A stretch of DNA of 64,000 nt, from assembly GCA_905221605.1 (NCBI GenBank), contig CAJNDS010002841.1:62001-126000 (forward strand). The letters are read 5' to 3'. This document shows positions 13,301 through 24,000 of this stretch, piece by piece (the stretch's first letter is position 1; every line of letters starts with the position of its first letter). The notes below the pieces were generated by a model that was given only the letters and a program-made list of their open reading frames with translations, had not been told where the DNA came from and searched no databases. The position numbers and the translations under genes are program-made. The DNA is from Symbiodinium natans (taxonomy: Eukaryota > Sar > Dinophyceae > Suessiales > Symbiodiniaceae).

Positions 13301-13667
13301 CCTGAGGAGGTTTGGCGTTTGGGTTTGGGGATGTTTGGGGTGAGTGCTTACAGTCCACAGATCTCTTTTGCAGGCAGGGCTAAGCCCAAACATGCGCCTG
13401 CAAGCAAAGACTCTCGAAGCGGCTCCATTGCCCAGCTGTTTTCCGATCTCGTACCTCAGGCGCCGAGCTCAGGGGCATGGCTCAATCAGATCTGACATTG
13501 GCACTGATTCCCAAGTCCTACTGTAAACGTGTTCGGCATCTGCTGGACTGCAGCAGAGGTTCTGGTGGACAGAAGACTCAGGGATTCCTTGCCAAGGCGC
13601 TCGTCACCCGGCGGTCCAAACGTCGCGCCTGGCGAGACCTCTGCGGCGGCGTCATCTGCGGCCATTC
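7360..13667 (-). CDS. CAMK/CDPK-like serine/threonine protein kinase
   Basis: Kinase subdomains appear in order on separate minus-strand exons: an N-terminal exon 13665-13522 (MAADDAAAEVSPGATFGPP); the glycine loop YEIGKQLGNGAASRVFAC ending at 13398; 13250-13201 with the ATP-binding Lys in QLAVKAVDL; from 11563 the alpha-C Glu in MTRLDSEVGILHELRH; about 11080-11000 the hinge WYFLVMELVGGG; about 10578-10520 ELFDLIVRNKSLSESEA; about 10190-10123 FLQLLEGVGYMHARG; from 9962 the catalytic loop VLHRDLKPENIL; about 9480-9430 VKIADFGLSKAIG; 7856-7757 MLCGRYPFDGQKQALDDQI; 7635-7551 NISEAGKSLVRGLLRV; from 7448 LSLDDCLSHPWVTG. Phases match across GC-AG introns 13397-13251, 13200-11564 and 10122-9963. The intron after 7757 is GT-AG and that after 7551 appears to be GA-AG. 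The APE and D-W-S segment, expected between 9.4 and 7.9 kb, was not found. No EF-hands were seen, so CAMK-like is safer than CDPK. Substrate unknown. Confidence 0.85.
8440..8725. repeat. Degenerate CCCTAAACC telomere-type tract in kinase intron
   Basis: Many imperfect CCCTAAACC / CCCTGAAACC units run in one orientation. They fall between the DFG exon (9.45 kb) and the next kinase exon (7.86 kb), so the tract is intronic and not a chromosome end. Confidence 0.8.
12061..12957. repeat. 0.9-kb inverted repeat of a 9-bp unit
   Basis: The left arm (about 12063-12492) is nearly all CCAGCCCTC units. After a spacer of about 26 bp, the right arm (about 12519-12953) is nearly all GAGGGCTGG units, its reverse complement. 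Both arms carry the rare variant unit with GGATTAAGCCC (left near 12101, 12203 and 12217) or its complement GGGCTTAATCC (right near 12862 and 12901). This points to inverted duplication of one array rather than two independent expansions. An AAAAAAAACTACA interruption occurs only in the right arm, near 12757-12770. Because the unit is 9 bp, every frame stays open through it; those open frames are not genes. It lies within the kinase intron 13200-11564. Confidence 0.95.
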
Positions 13668-13669
13668 CT

Positions 13670-15430
13670 GCAAACAGATTTTATTTGCGGGGGGGGCGAT
13701 GTACTAGCCTGAGTTACACAGACCCTCCCCTGGCCTGTACACGCGGCGCAGTGCTCCAAGTTGGCATGGGTTGGGGAAGGGATCGTGCGCGGGCTATTTG
13801 GTTTGGAGTTCGTGGGTGTGGCCATGCAAAGGGGCGGTTAATGGCTAGCTGCTGGCTCGACTCCATGTCGGGGGGCCTTTATCCGTACGGAAGCATGCTA
13901 TGGGATGCCAAGCGCAAATTTCGTGGGCATTCAAGCATCGCCTTAATGACTTCATGCGCTGTCATGCCATGAGTCTTTTCAGCGGCGATGGGCCCTAGGC
14001 AATCTCCTACGGGGGGCTGGGCAAAAATGCACAACCTCGACCCGCAAATCCTGCAGCGAAACCTCGAGATCCGCTCACCGTCACACAATATGGACAGCAG
14101 GCCATCCAAACCCACCAGTCCGAAAACTAATCCCTCTAATCCCACCTAGGACAACTCACCTGAAACACCAAAGGCTCATCAAAATGCTATACGAGAAGAC
14201 CCGCCGCCTGGGGGCCAATCCCAGACCCTTGAAAGCGTGCAGACGGTTGAACGAGAAAATGGATGGAAATCACCAGGGTTCGTGAGAGGAGGCCTGACAC
14301 AAAAGTGTGCGAGAGATATTTGTTGATGACATGCCTTCGCAGAGCAGTTCTGCAGCCGATACCTCGCAAGATGCATCTTGACTCTTATCCAGTCGAAATG
14401 CTTTTGAGAAGCCATCTTTCAAACTAAAGCCTGCGCTGTCGGGGAGTATCCACGCCCCGTTTGGGGGACAAGGAGTAGAGCTGCAACTGGGATGCCTGCA
14501 AAAGTAGAAGAGGGGCTGTGCCCTGCACAGTAGCAGGGATGTTGCCATGTACCAGTTCTGGCAGATGCTTCGTGGAGGAGGACCAACGTCTTAAAAGCCT
14601 GACAAATTTTGATTTTTGGGGGGACTTTGGGGGCTAAAGCCTGGAGGCCGCATCTCCAAGGTCCAGATGCACGTGTGAGAAGTGAGACGAAAGGTCAGGG
14701 TTCCGGTCCCCTGGTCCCTTTCCATCACTGGATACAGAGCGCCGTCGGCTCAGAGAATCGTAATCTGCCTGGCGGCAGAATTCACAGCGCTGGGATTGAA
14801 CTGCATTTCCCATGCAAACATCGCCAAACTCATCGAAACTCAGCGAGCATCTGCAAGCCACATGTATGACTTGCAATCATTCAGCAACCACGTCGGCCGG
14901 ACTCGTTGTGTTCTGGCTCCGGCTCCTGCACTGCCAGCGGCCAGCGCATGCTAATAGACTTCTGGTGCAAGGTTGGCATGGCACTATGATTCGCAGAAGA
15001 AATGCAAGTAGAGAAAACAGCCTGGAATCCTGGAATGTAGTGCACTAGAACTAGCACAGCCTAAAGGCTGATATCCTCAAACGCGACCACTTTCCCCTGC
15101 ATCTGCAGACATCCGGCATCATACCCGACCCCCCGCCGCACCGCAATGCGTCGAACCGGGGGCGGCGGCTTCTGCTTGTTCCCTGTGCGGGTGTGGGCAG
15201 ACGGCAGGATCTCCGGACTTTTTCGGGTCAAGACTACGGCATACCCAAATCAGCATCCCAAATTCCTGGAAAAGGAACCCTCAATGCGCAAAATGCACAT
15301 CTGAACGTGCGAGATCCTGGGTGGGCAGCAGTCCATTTTCCGGCGGTGGTGCTCACATATGCTGGTGATTTTGCAGGCTTTCACCGCCCGCTCCTACTTG
15401 AACAATCAAGTCGAAATACCGAGTCACCAA
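13670..15430. other. Unresolved stretch, possibly more exons
   Basis: Minus-strand pieces such as KHFDWIRVKMHLARYRLQNC (about 14400-14340) and FDEFGDVCMGNAVQSQRCEF (about 14835-14776) could be exons, either upstream of the kinase start or of the gene at 15.4-17.3 kb. No motif or splice pair supports them. Confidence 0.25.
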
Positions 15431-15431
15431 G

Positions 15432-17282
15432 CCCTGGAAGTGATCTCGTACTTCAGCCTGAACTTTATCTGATCGCCAAAGGCCCCTGAATTTGAAACTC
15501 ACGTCGAGAAACAAGAGACTGAGCTGGCGCCCCCAGGGTAGCGAAAGAGGTGCCGAAACTCACGCCTCGGCTGCGCAAATCTGTTGAGCACCCCAAACTA
15601 CACCTCCAAAGCACCTGAACGCACAATTTTCCGGATTGATCCCAAAAAGTGGGCTCCTGGCATGAACGCCTCATGCCGCAACTCCATCAGAGGCGTCTTC
15701 GCTCCGTAGTCCTTCCAAGTGAGACAACAGCCTTTCGAGACCTGAAGCGCCCTTCGGCTCGAAACCTTCGGCGCCCCTCTGCACCTTCAACATCCTTCAA
15801 CTCCCAACAGCACGGCAGGGCCCTTAAATTCTCCTCGTGGCTGCGAGCGATGGAGTCCAGGGCATCATCATGGGGGCTCTTCCACCTGGAGCCGATGGGT
15901 GGAACAACTAGCGTTTATACTATGCTGTTTTTGCAGCACACAGTGCTCAAGCTTGGTGACCGGAGGTGAACACCGCGTAAGAAGCAACAATTGTTAACGA
16001 TGCACATGGACATGGCCCAAGTATGCTAAGTATACCTTACGCGGTTGTTGTGTGAAGGCATTCGCGTTTTCGAGGATCACGCCGAAACGATGAAACGGCA
16101 GGCTTCTCGAATTCGGTCCTGCTTGAGGCAAGGCAAGATTGAAGGGGAGAAGGAGCATCAGAAAGGATGCCAAACGCACACCGTCGCCTGCCGCTGCCTC
16201 TTGCAGCTTAAAGCCTACATGTTCCCCGATGTTTCTGAGCTCCGGGCCTGAAACCACGCATAGGATCCTCAGCAGGGTTTAGGGTTTGGGGTTTGCACTG
16301 TAGGCTTTGGACGCTTTAGACTGTCTCTAGACTCTTTAGACAGCTTCAGGCTTTAGGCTTCGGGGTGGATTGAAGGGGAGCCTGTCATGGTCGATCCTTG
16401 TCTTCGCGAAATTGGGTTGCCATCTCAAGGGCGGCAACCACTTTACTAAACCTCAAGAGGACCATGACACAGATTCAGCCAAGAGTCGTGGTAGGGGAAG
16501 GTGTAATTGCCAGGCGGCGCAGACGCTGACGAAACAGAGTACCTACCACTTGGGGATGAGTTTGCCATAGTTTGCCTCCAGTTCACTGTTCTGAGGGCAA
16601 CTGCTGCTTCGGCTATGCTACGCTGAAGAACACACAAAGGATGCTCAAACAAGTCCAAGAGAGTTTTCTGTCAGGCGCACAGAAGTACTGATGAACCCCA
16701 CTCCTCAACAGAATGAAACTGTGCTAGAATCCGTGACTTCTGTGATGGCAGCATCCCAGCAGACCATGTAGGCTTACGTCTTTGGTTCTCCGAATGCAGC
16801 CCTGGGCACCACCAGTACTCCGCCACAGTCCCCCAAGCCTGTCGCATTCTTTTGAGCTGGGAGGGCATCCACACGTCCTGAAATATTGCACTGCTGGAAG
16901 CCATCCGACAAACTAGCCAACCGCATCCAACCACCAACCCTGCTTGGAAGCTCATGTGTCGATTGATGGGTGGCTGTAGGGTATCTCCAACAACCCCAAC
17001 TTGGGCTCATGGAATATCTCTGAGAATGCCGAATTCCTGAACTACTCTCAAGCTTCGGCATCGAAGCAATCCATGCTGACATAGTTTGCACATGGGAATC
17101 CCGGACTTCAGATTCGATCTCTTCATCCCATCCCGACGGTGGATGCCCGGAACATCCAAGGAACTTGGGCAACTTGGGTCTTTCTTCCCTTGGTTCCCGT
17201 TCGGTGCCACATCCTTTTCGCTGCCACAGGAAGCAGGTGAAAGCGCCGGCCCTTCGGGTCGATCTGCTTCCGGCAACATCAT
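15432..17282 (-). CDS. Multi-exon gene, function not recognised
   Basis: Minus-strand blocks with convincing protein character, in transcription order: 17282-17095 (MMLPEADRPEGPALSPASCG), overlapped in another frame by DEEIESEVRDSHVQTMSAW; 16925-16782 (CNISGRVDALPAQKNATGLG); about 16600-16551 (NSELEANYGKLIPKW); about 16250-16160 (ELRNIGEHVGFKLQEAAAGD); 15895-15815 (HDDALDSIARSHEENLRALP); 15711-15630 (DYGAKTPLMELRHEAFMPGA), starting after an AAG acceptor; and 15485-15432 (GDQIKFRLKYEITSR), followed by a GC donor. I could not assign a family. Two adjacent genes rather than one are also possible. Confidence 0.5.
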
Positions 17283-17394
17283 GAACTTCCTGTAAGGAAT
17301 AAAGGCATCAGAACTCCGCAGAGCCCCAGTTATGCAACGACCACTTACACAAACGCGGGCCAGCTCTCCTAAACCAACTTTCTCCCTCCTGTAT

Positions 17395-17412
17395 ATATAT
17401 ATATATATATAT
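17395..17412. repeat. (TA)n microsatellite
   Basis: Nine or so TA dinucleotides in tandem. Confidence 0.9.
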
Positions 17413-17639
17413 CAATTTACAACATGAGCACGTAGACCAACATCCTCACATCACTCCAATTTGCAACATCCTACGACTCTCTCGGCGCTGCCACGACGTA
17501 GACGCAAGGATCCTCGATGTCGGCTACCTGGGCACGCAGTTTCAAATGACAAACACTCCGACAAACTCTCTCGAAATAGAGAAGGATCGACCAAAGTCAA
17601 GGCAGGCATCCTCGGGCTAAACGATGAGGCTCCAGGCGG

Positions 17640-17800
17640 AAGCACGCTTAGTTGTAACGTTATTCTTTGCTTACCTGTAACTTTCTGTGTTTTGCTACAT
17701 TTACTTGCTTGTAACTTCTTTTTTTGCTTACTCGTAACTTTGTCCGTGCCGTTTCCCGACGAGGGGTGCCAAAACCCTTGCTTGCCTGTAACCTTTTCTT
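17640..17800. repeat. Repeated GTTAC...TAAGCA motif
   Basis: On the minus strand the motif AAGTTACAGGTAAGCAA and close variants occur about five times at irregular spacing. A related pair (AAGTTACAACTAAGCAA on plus) lies at about 18846-18885, on the other side of the TTTAGGG-type tract. The pieces contain GTAAGC, which looks like a splice donor, but no exons adjoin them. Confidence 0.6.
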
Positions 17801-17924
17801 CGGCCTCAAACTGCGAATGCTGTGAATTACAGCATATGCAGTCCGTTACAGGCTTCAAGTCTTGCAACTTGCAGTCTTGCGGGGCTTCTCGCGCTTGGGC
17901 CTTATCCCTTAGGGCTCCCGGGGG

Positions 17925-18775
17925 GCTTAGGGTTTAGGGTTTAGGGTTATAGGCCCCTGTCCTAACTATGGGAGGTGCCTGTCTATAGGGGTTATTAGGG
18001 CTTAGGTGTTGAGGGTTTTTTGGGGTTTAGGGCTTAAGGATTTTTAGCCCCCCCTCCCATTTGCAAACACAGCACTCGCATGATGGGTTCGAAAAAGAAT
18101 AAAGTTCGTGGTTTTTAGGGTTTAGGGGTTTTAGGGCTTAGGGATTTTTAGGGCTGAGGGTGTTTTTGGGGTCTAGGGTTTAGGGATTTTTAGCCCCCCC
18201 TCCCATTTGCAAACACAACACGCACATGATGGGTTCGTAAGAGAATAAAGCGGGGGGGTTGGGGGGTCGCAGCCCCCCCCACCCAATTTGCAAACACAAA
18301 TGCTCGCATGATGAGAACGGAAGAAACATGCCTATGTTTAGGGGCTTTTAGGGTTTAGGGCTTAGGGATTTTTAAGTTTTGGGGTTTAGGGCTTAGAGTT
18401 TTTTGGGGTTGCGGGTTTTTTTGGTTTAGGGCTCAGGGGTTCTTAGGGTGTATAGGGCTTAGGGCTTTTAGGGTTTAGGGGTTTTTAGGGTTTAGGGTTT
18501 AGGGTTTATGAAGGTTTAGCTTTTTAGTGTTTACGGCCAGGTTTTTGGGGTTTAGGCTCAGGGGTTTGAGGGTTTAGAGCGTAGGGCTTTTAGGGTTTAA
18601 GGGTTATTAGGGTTTAGGGTTTCGGGCTTTTGAGGTTTAGGGCTTTGGGTTTAGGGCCAGGTTTTAGGGTTTAGGGTTCAAGGGTGTTGAGGGTTTAGGG
18701 TTGTTGGGGTTTAGGGTTTTTAAGGATTTAGGGTTTAGGGGTCTTTAGGGTTTAGGGGTTTTTTGAGTTTGATTG
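17925..18775. repeat. Degenerate TTTAGGG telomere-type tract
   Basis: About 850 bp made mainly of TTTAGGG and variants (TTTAGGGC, TTAGGGG, TTTTTAGGG). Three copies of a roughly 55-bp non-telomeric module are embedded, each a C-run, then ATTTGCAAACACA, then CGCATGATG or a close variant, beginning near 18046, 18191 and 18270. The units are too degenerate to be an active chromosome end. Confidence 0.85.
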
Positions 18776-18891
18776 GGGTTGACCCAATTCCCTTATATTT
18801 ACTGCGTGTGCCAACAGTCCAGGTACCAAAAGTCACGACTAAGCAAAAACAAAAGTTACAACTAAGCAAAAACAAGTTACAACTACCCTAG

Positions 18892-19760
18892 CTACCCTCC
18901 AGGCTCCACTACTGAATCACAACCCCTGAAGAAGAAGCGATCCGGAGTAACTTGAACAAGCTCTAATTGCGTTTTTCTCTCCTGCGACTGGTTCAAGCAA
19001 TGATCTGAACCTTGGGCCTTGTCTGACATGAAGGTGGGTCCTGAGGCCTTGCATCTACGAAGCCACTTGCCACCCCACTGCAAGCCACGCAAAAAGGAAC
19101 CGCCATGCTGCGCCCATCTTCTCCGCATTCTCGCGCGTGATTTCCGGCGGGCGTCCCTCGCAAAAGCATGGAAATTGGATCAGTTGGCTTGTAGCCTCCC
19201 CCCCCTTGCAAACTACTATCCATGTGTGGGCAGAACCTCATCCAGCGCCCCGATCGACGCGGCAAAACGCTTTGCCTTTCCAGGTTGGAATGGCGGTTTG
19301 GTCACTCGATCCACACAAGACCTGGCTTGAAAATCCTAAGTCTCAAAACTCCTTTTTCCACATCACAACTAAGCCTACTCACCCTAACCCTAGAGACTCT
19401 GACCCCAAATAGTAAACCTCAACCCTAGTTAGATAGGCCCCAGATCCAAAACACCTTCAACCCTGACCGTAGCCCTCCCTGAACCCTACCCTACAGGTGC
19501 AGCTTTCTTCGCGTCCTGAGCAGGTCGTCTTGGTGAACTGCGTTCGGCTTTTGGTTCTTGATTGTGGGCGTGGTCACTGAGCAAGACTAATTCCAAAAAC
19601 TCACGGGTCGCACGGTACCTCGCGTGAGAAGAGAGTGTGGAGTTTCGAGCTTGGTTGGTTCTCGACTCGGCGGCATGCTGAGTGAACGGATACCTTTGCA
19701 AAAGCTCTGGAAGCCCGCTGTCGGCAACGAAAGCAAAAGCTAAAGCAAAAGTAAGCAACT
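18892..19760 (-). CDS. Two possible exons, unknown protein
   Basis: About 19145-19075 encodes EITRENAEKMGAAWRFLFAW, and about 19625-19500 encodes REFLELVLLSDHAHNQEPKA followed by a basic, Pro/Ala-rich run. Both are on the minus strand. No domain or splice partner was found, so these are weak calls. Confidence 0.25.
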
Positions 19761-20169
19761 GCGCCCTTCATTTGCACCCTTCCTCCTGGCCTCACGCATG
19801 ATTTCCAGCTTGCTGAGGCTCGAGTTGCGCATTACATGGTTGATCCTTGGGTTCGGAAAGCCTACCACCAACTTGCAATAGCTTGCATGTCCTTAGAAGG
19901 GTTCGGCTTTCAGACTAAGGCTTTGGTGAACTTGCAGTTGCTTGCCAGGCTTGGAAATCCTCAGATCGATGTGAGACGTTGAGGCTCTGAGCGACAATGG
20001 CACCAATCGTGCTTAGATCAGCTCCATCTGCCTATACACCTTTGTGCACACACCCATGTGTACATTCGCTCGTGTGTGTCTGTGTGTGCTTCAGCAAGTT
20101 GCATATGTACGTGAGGTCGCACCTTGATGTTGTGCACGCCGACCATCAACCCAATGTTTCGAAACTGAC

Positions 20170-20875
20170 CTACCGTCCCCGAAAGCCTACAGGCGTGTGC
20201 GGGCGTCGCCTCGCAGATATCAGTAAGGGGTTTTGGGCAAGGCTACAAGCCTTAGACTCCCAAACCATCCCAAACTGAGGCTTGCAGCCTTGCAGGCAGA
20301 TCCCACGCGTTCTCACACAGAATGTCTGTGCGATTCTTTCTATTGGAATGCCTGCCTGACATCCGAGGATAACCGAGGAGAGTTTTGAGTTAAACCCTGT
20401 CGGCCGAGTGGCCGAGAGTAGTAGGCTTGAGCCTTGACGTTCTTGGCGATGGGCATGCTGACAAAGTCTGGCATCACCTAAACTGTCTGACTCGGGATGA
20501 ATACTTAGGGCTAAGTGGATGCTAAGTGGAGAGTAGGCAGTTGAGCAGTTCACGGGTGCAGATTTGGCAGATCTTGGTGAGAGGCAAGCGAGTGCTGCAT
20601 CGTCTCCCCTTAGGACAGCCAGGAGCCCAAACCGTCGATGCCACCCCCCACCCCCCCACCCTTCCGGATTCCTGTACGCATCTGCAATATTCCGTACAGA
20701 GTTTGTACGATTCTGGCAGGGGTCTCGGGTTTGGGATTCTTGGGCACCAAGATGTTCCGCGCCTCCTTCGTAGTGGGTACTGGAGCCTCAATGAGGCCCA
20801 GGTCCGCCACGTCGGCCAGAAAGCCTGGCAGCGGTTTGCTGGCTCCGGGTTTCTGGGGTTTAGAGTCTTATTTTG
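20170..20875 (-). CDS. Exons of an unrecognised protein
   Basis: About 20845-20655 encodes a well-behaved segment (FLADVADLGLIEAPVPTTKE, then ARNILVPKNPKPETPARIVQ, then TLYGILQMRTGIRK) that begins after a CCAG acceptor. About 20590-20525 encodes LTKICQICTRELLNCLLS, and about 20490-20400 encodes MPDFVSMPIAKNVKAQAYYS followed by RPLGRQ. About 20280-20220 (QFGMVWESKACSLAQNPLL) is weaker. The order and strand fit a continuation of the helicase transcript or a separate gene. No family was recognised. Confidence 0.5.
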
Positions 20876-21039
20876 CCTAAAGTGAAAGTTCGGCGGTGTT
20901 GAGTTTCTGGGCAGGTTGAGAGTGTGATCGGCGCCACTGCAGGAACTAAGTACGACATCCATATGTTGCGGCTGGATTCTGTTCTGTTCTGGGAGACGGG
21001 CGGGTAAAAAAGGCTGTGTGTTGAAGCACGACTCGCCGG

Positions 21040-24000
21040 AAGGGGTTTGGGGTGGGTGAGAAAGTCGGAGGATTTCCTAAACCAGCAAGCCGCGAGAACA
21101 AAGACCTGGTTCTTGCCCGCACCCAGATTGTGTACCCTGAGTTGTGCACACATGCACTTCCGAAATTACTGCAGAGTGCTGCCTCTTACAAGTGCCGTCA
21201 CCCGATTTCAGTGTCTTTCACGAATGCCATTTAATTCCTCACTGTCTGCACGGTGACCTGCAAGTGGGAGCAGGATCCGCACTTGAGCTTGCTAATCCCA
21301 AAACGTTGAGGCCCCTCACGTTGCGGCATTCCTGTGGGGGCGGGGGGGGGCGGGCGCTCAGCTCTCCCGAATGTGCTTGCCATCTTGAAGTCTCAACTTG
21401 TCTCAACCTTATCGGGCCTAGTCACTACACTCCCGAGTTCCCAAAGGTTGCGAAAGAACTCCGGCCTTGCTCGAAGTCGTGGAGAAGGAGCAACCTTGAG
21501 GCCGAGGGCAAGAACAGCTCTGGTCGAATTCGGGCCTTCAACACCCAATGACTTTCAATGCACCAATAGCCCCAATCATTTGCCAAACACGAAGCACCTC
21601 GCCCGAAACTTCCTGGAACTCCTTTTGCCCAGCAGCCCTTGGCCCTCGCGGCCCGCGCGGCCGGTACGGCCAAGGCGATGCACATACTCCTCAGATTACT
21701 TCGGGAGGTCAGGAAGAGTTTTCGCTGTGTTTTGCCGATTGGCGAGAAAAGACATGTTTGGATAGACGGATGGAATGGAAGAAGGGGGTCTGCTTTTTCG
21801 TGGCTTCACTGGGTTCCCTGCGAAAAAAGTTTGGGCAGACACGTCGGCATATGCCGACAAAAAGGGCGTTTGGGGCTTCGCGGGGTTTCACGGGGCCTGC
21901 AATCTGATGGCAACAACAGAAAGGCTCGAGGTTCAAACGCTTCGAGGGAGCAACCAACACTGGAATCTTTCCTGGAGCTTCGTGCAATGCTGTGTGGTTG
22001 GAAATGCATGGACTAGCAATGAAGCCTGAGAGCCTCTTGTGCAACCACATACGTCACATAAGACAGAAACCACCCGAAATGAACTTCATGCTGAATGTTA
22101 CGACCTACAGCGGTCTAGCACAACCTTTGAGTAGCTTCCGCATCTTGGCGCGAGGCCTCTTTGGAATGGGCTGCTCCCATCTGTATCACATGCGTGACAC
22201 CTGGAAAATTGCTGTCACGAAATCTGCTTATTCGACCCTGTTCCCCTCGGGCTCCGCACCAGAATCCATCTCCTTCTCCCTCCCCCTGTCCCTCCCCCTG
22301 CGCCCCAAACGTCTGGCCACCCCGCGCCCCTCCCCTGTGTGTAGAGCTGCCAGATTTGGTTGGGGCAATCTGGTGTCGTGCGGGGAGGGGTGGAAAGTGT
22401 GAAGAAGCTGTTCTTGGTGCGAATTTGACTTGGGGCCCGACTCTTATGGGCACCATGAGGACCCCCGAAAACCGCGGTCGGAGAACCATCACTTTGCTCA
22501 ACAAATCTTCCCAGCAACCCCACACGTCCTCCAAGCTCACGTACGCAATCAGTTTAAGGATGTTCAAGGTTTTGGGTTTATGGGTCGGCTGCTCCGCGGC
22601 GTCTTTTTCCTGGGCCTGCAGTTTGTTTTCCGTATCTGCACCCCATCCATGCGGAACCTCCGAGGCGCAACGCTTGGACCGCCGACACGCACGTCCCGTG
22701 GCTTGGGCCGGCTCCCAGTCCGCGCAAGCGCTTCATTATCAAAGCAAGGAAGGCATGGAGCAAAATAGCATGTGCGGAACTCTGCACAAAAATCAACAGG
22801 CCTGGGTAGTCCAAACCACGGGCGGAAACGTCGCTGGTGAAAAGCCTTGACCATGCTTGTCTCATTCGGTCTCCAAGGACACGCAGGGTGCTATGCTTCC
22901 GAGGTCATGTTTACAGGAATGGAAAGATCGCAGGGAGGAGTGCAGGACCTAGATGAAAGGTTGCGGGTCAAGCGACACCAAAGGCGAAATCCATGCATGG
23001 AATTCCCATGCCAAGGACATTCGGCGAACGACTTGCTCTCAAAGCTTTCAGAACCAGAGCGCGAACCAACAATAACTCACGAGGACCAAGTGCCTAAGGG
23101 CCCTAAACCCTACAACCCTCCCCAATTGAACCGCCGCCGCAGGGCACCCCGCTCGCTGCCCCGCGAAAGCGCTCAGACTCCTCCGTCCTGCTTGGCCGCG
23201 CAGCTGCAGTCAAAAGCTACTTTGGCTGGGCTGCGGAGCTCGGTACAAGTTGAAGTAGAAAATGCAGCGGCAAATGCTCGCACTCCAAGGATTCCGAGGA
23301 AGACACTTAGCGCATCTCACGCTGGCACGCAGAAGTGCACCACACCCAGCAGAAGTGTCGGTTCTAGCTGCGTCTCAAAGGTCCTCTGATTCTGCTTTCT
23401 GCGCGCATGAATCTCGAAAACCGGCAGGTCAGTGCCTGCACAGGCAGCTGCACAAGACTGCTCAACATAGTTCAGGTCTTAAAAGCTGAGCGCCCCGAGC
23501 AGGGCCGGTGATTTTGGCGCATTCTACGAAGATCGATTCCACCCGCCAAAGCCCGCCAAGCTCAAGACTCAAGATCGGACAAACTCTGAAATCCAAGAGT
23601 CCACAAGAGGCTCGCCTGACTTCCGAAAAGCCTCGGCATAGTAGGCAGCGATACGGCCCGTCATGAAGATCACCACCTGAGGGGCTCCAGGGCTGCTTTC
23701 TTCTTTCACATTTGTTCTTTGAAACTTTTTGGGACTTTAGACACACACAAATTTTGTGAGAACAAGGAAATCGAACATGAGATCGAGCGGCGACTTTTGA
23801 GTCCACCTCTGCGGCCGCCAGCGTGAGGGATGCCCAAAGGCCTGTCTCAGACTGCCGATGAGGTCGGAACTAGTCGGAACCCATCCCCAAACCCCTAAGA
23901 TCCCCCAAAACCGCCCAAAACCGTTAAAACGAACCTTGAGCGATCTGAACGTATCCCAAAGGCCCCCGGCACATGGCACAACTATGCACAACTATGCACA

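Noticed and set aside
17925-18775. A true telomere or chromosome end
   Set aside because: Units are highly degenerate, carry unrelated modules, and genes continue on both sides.
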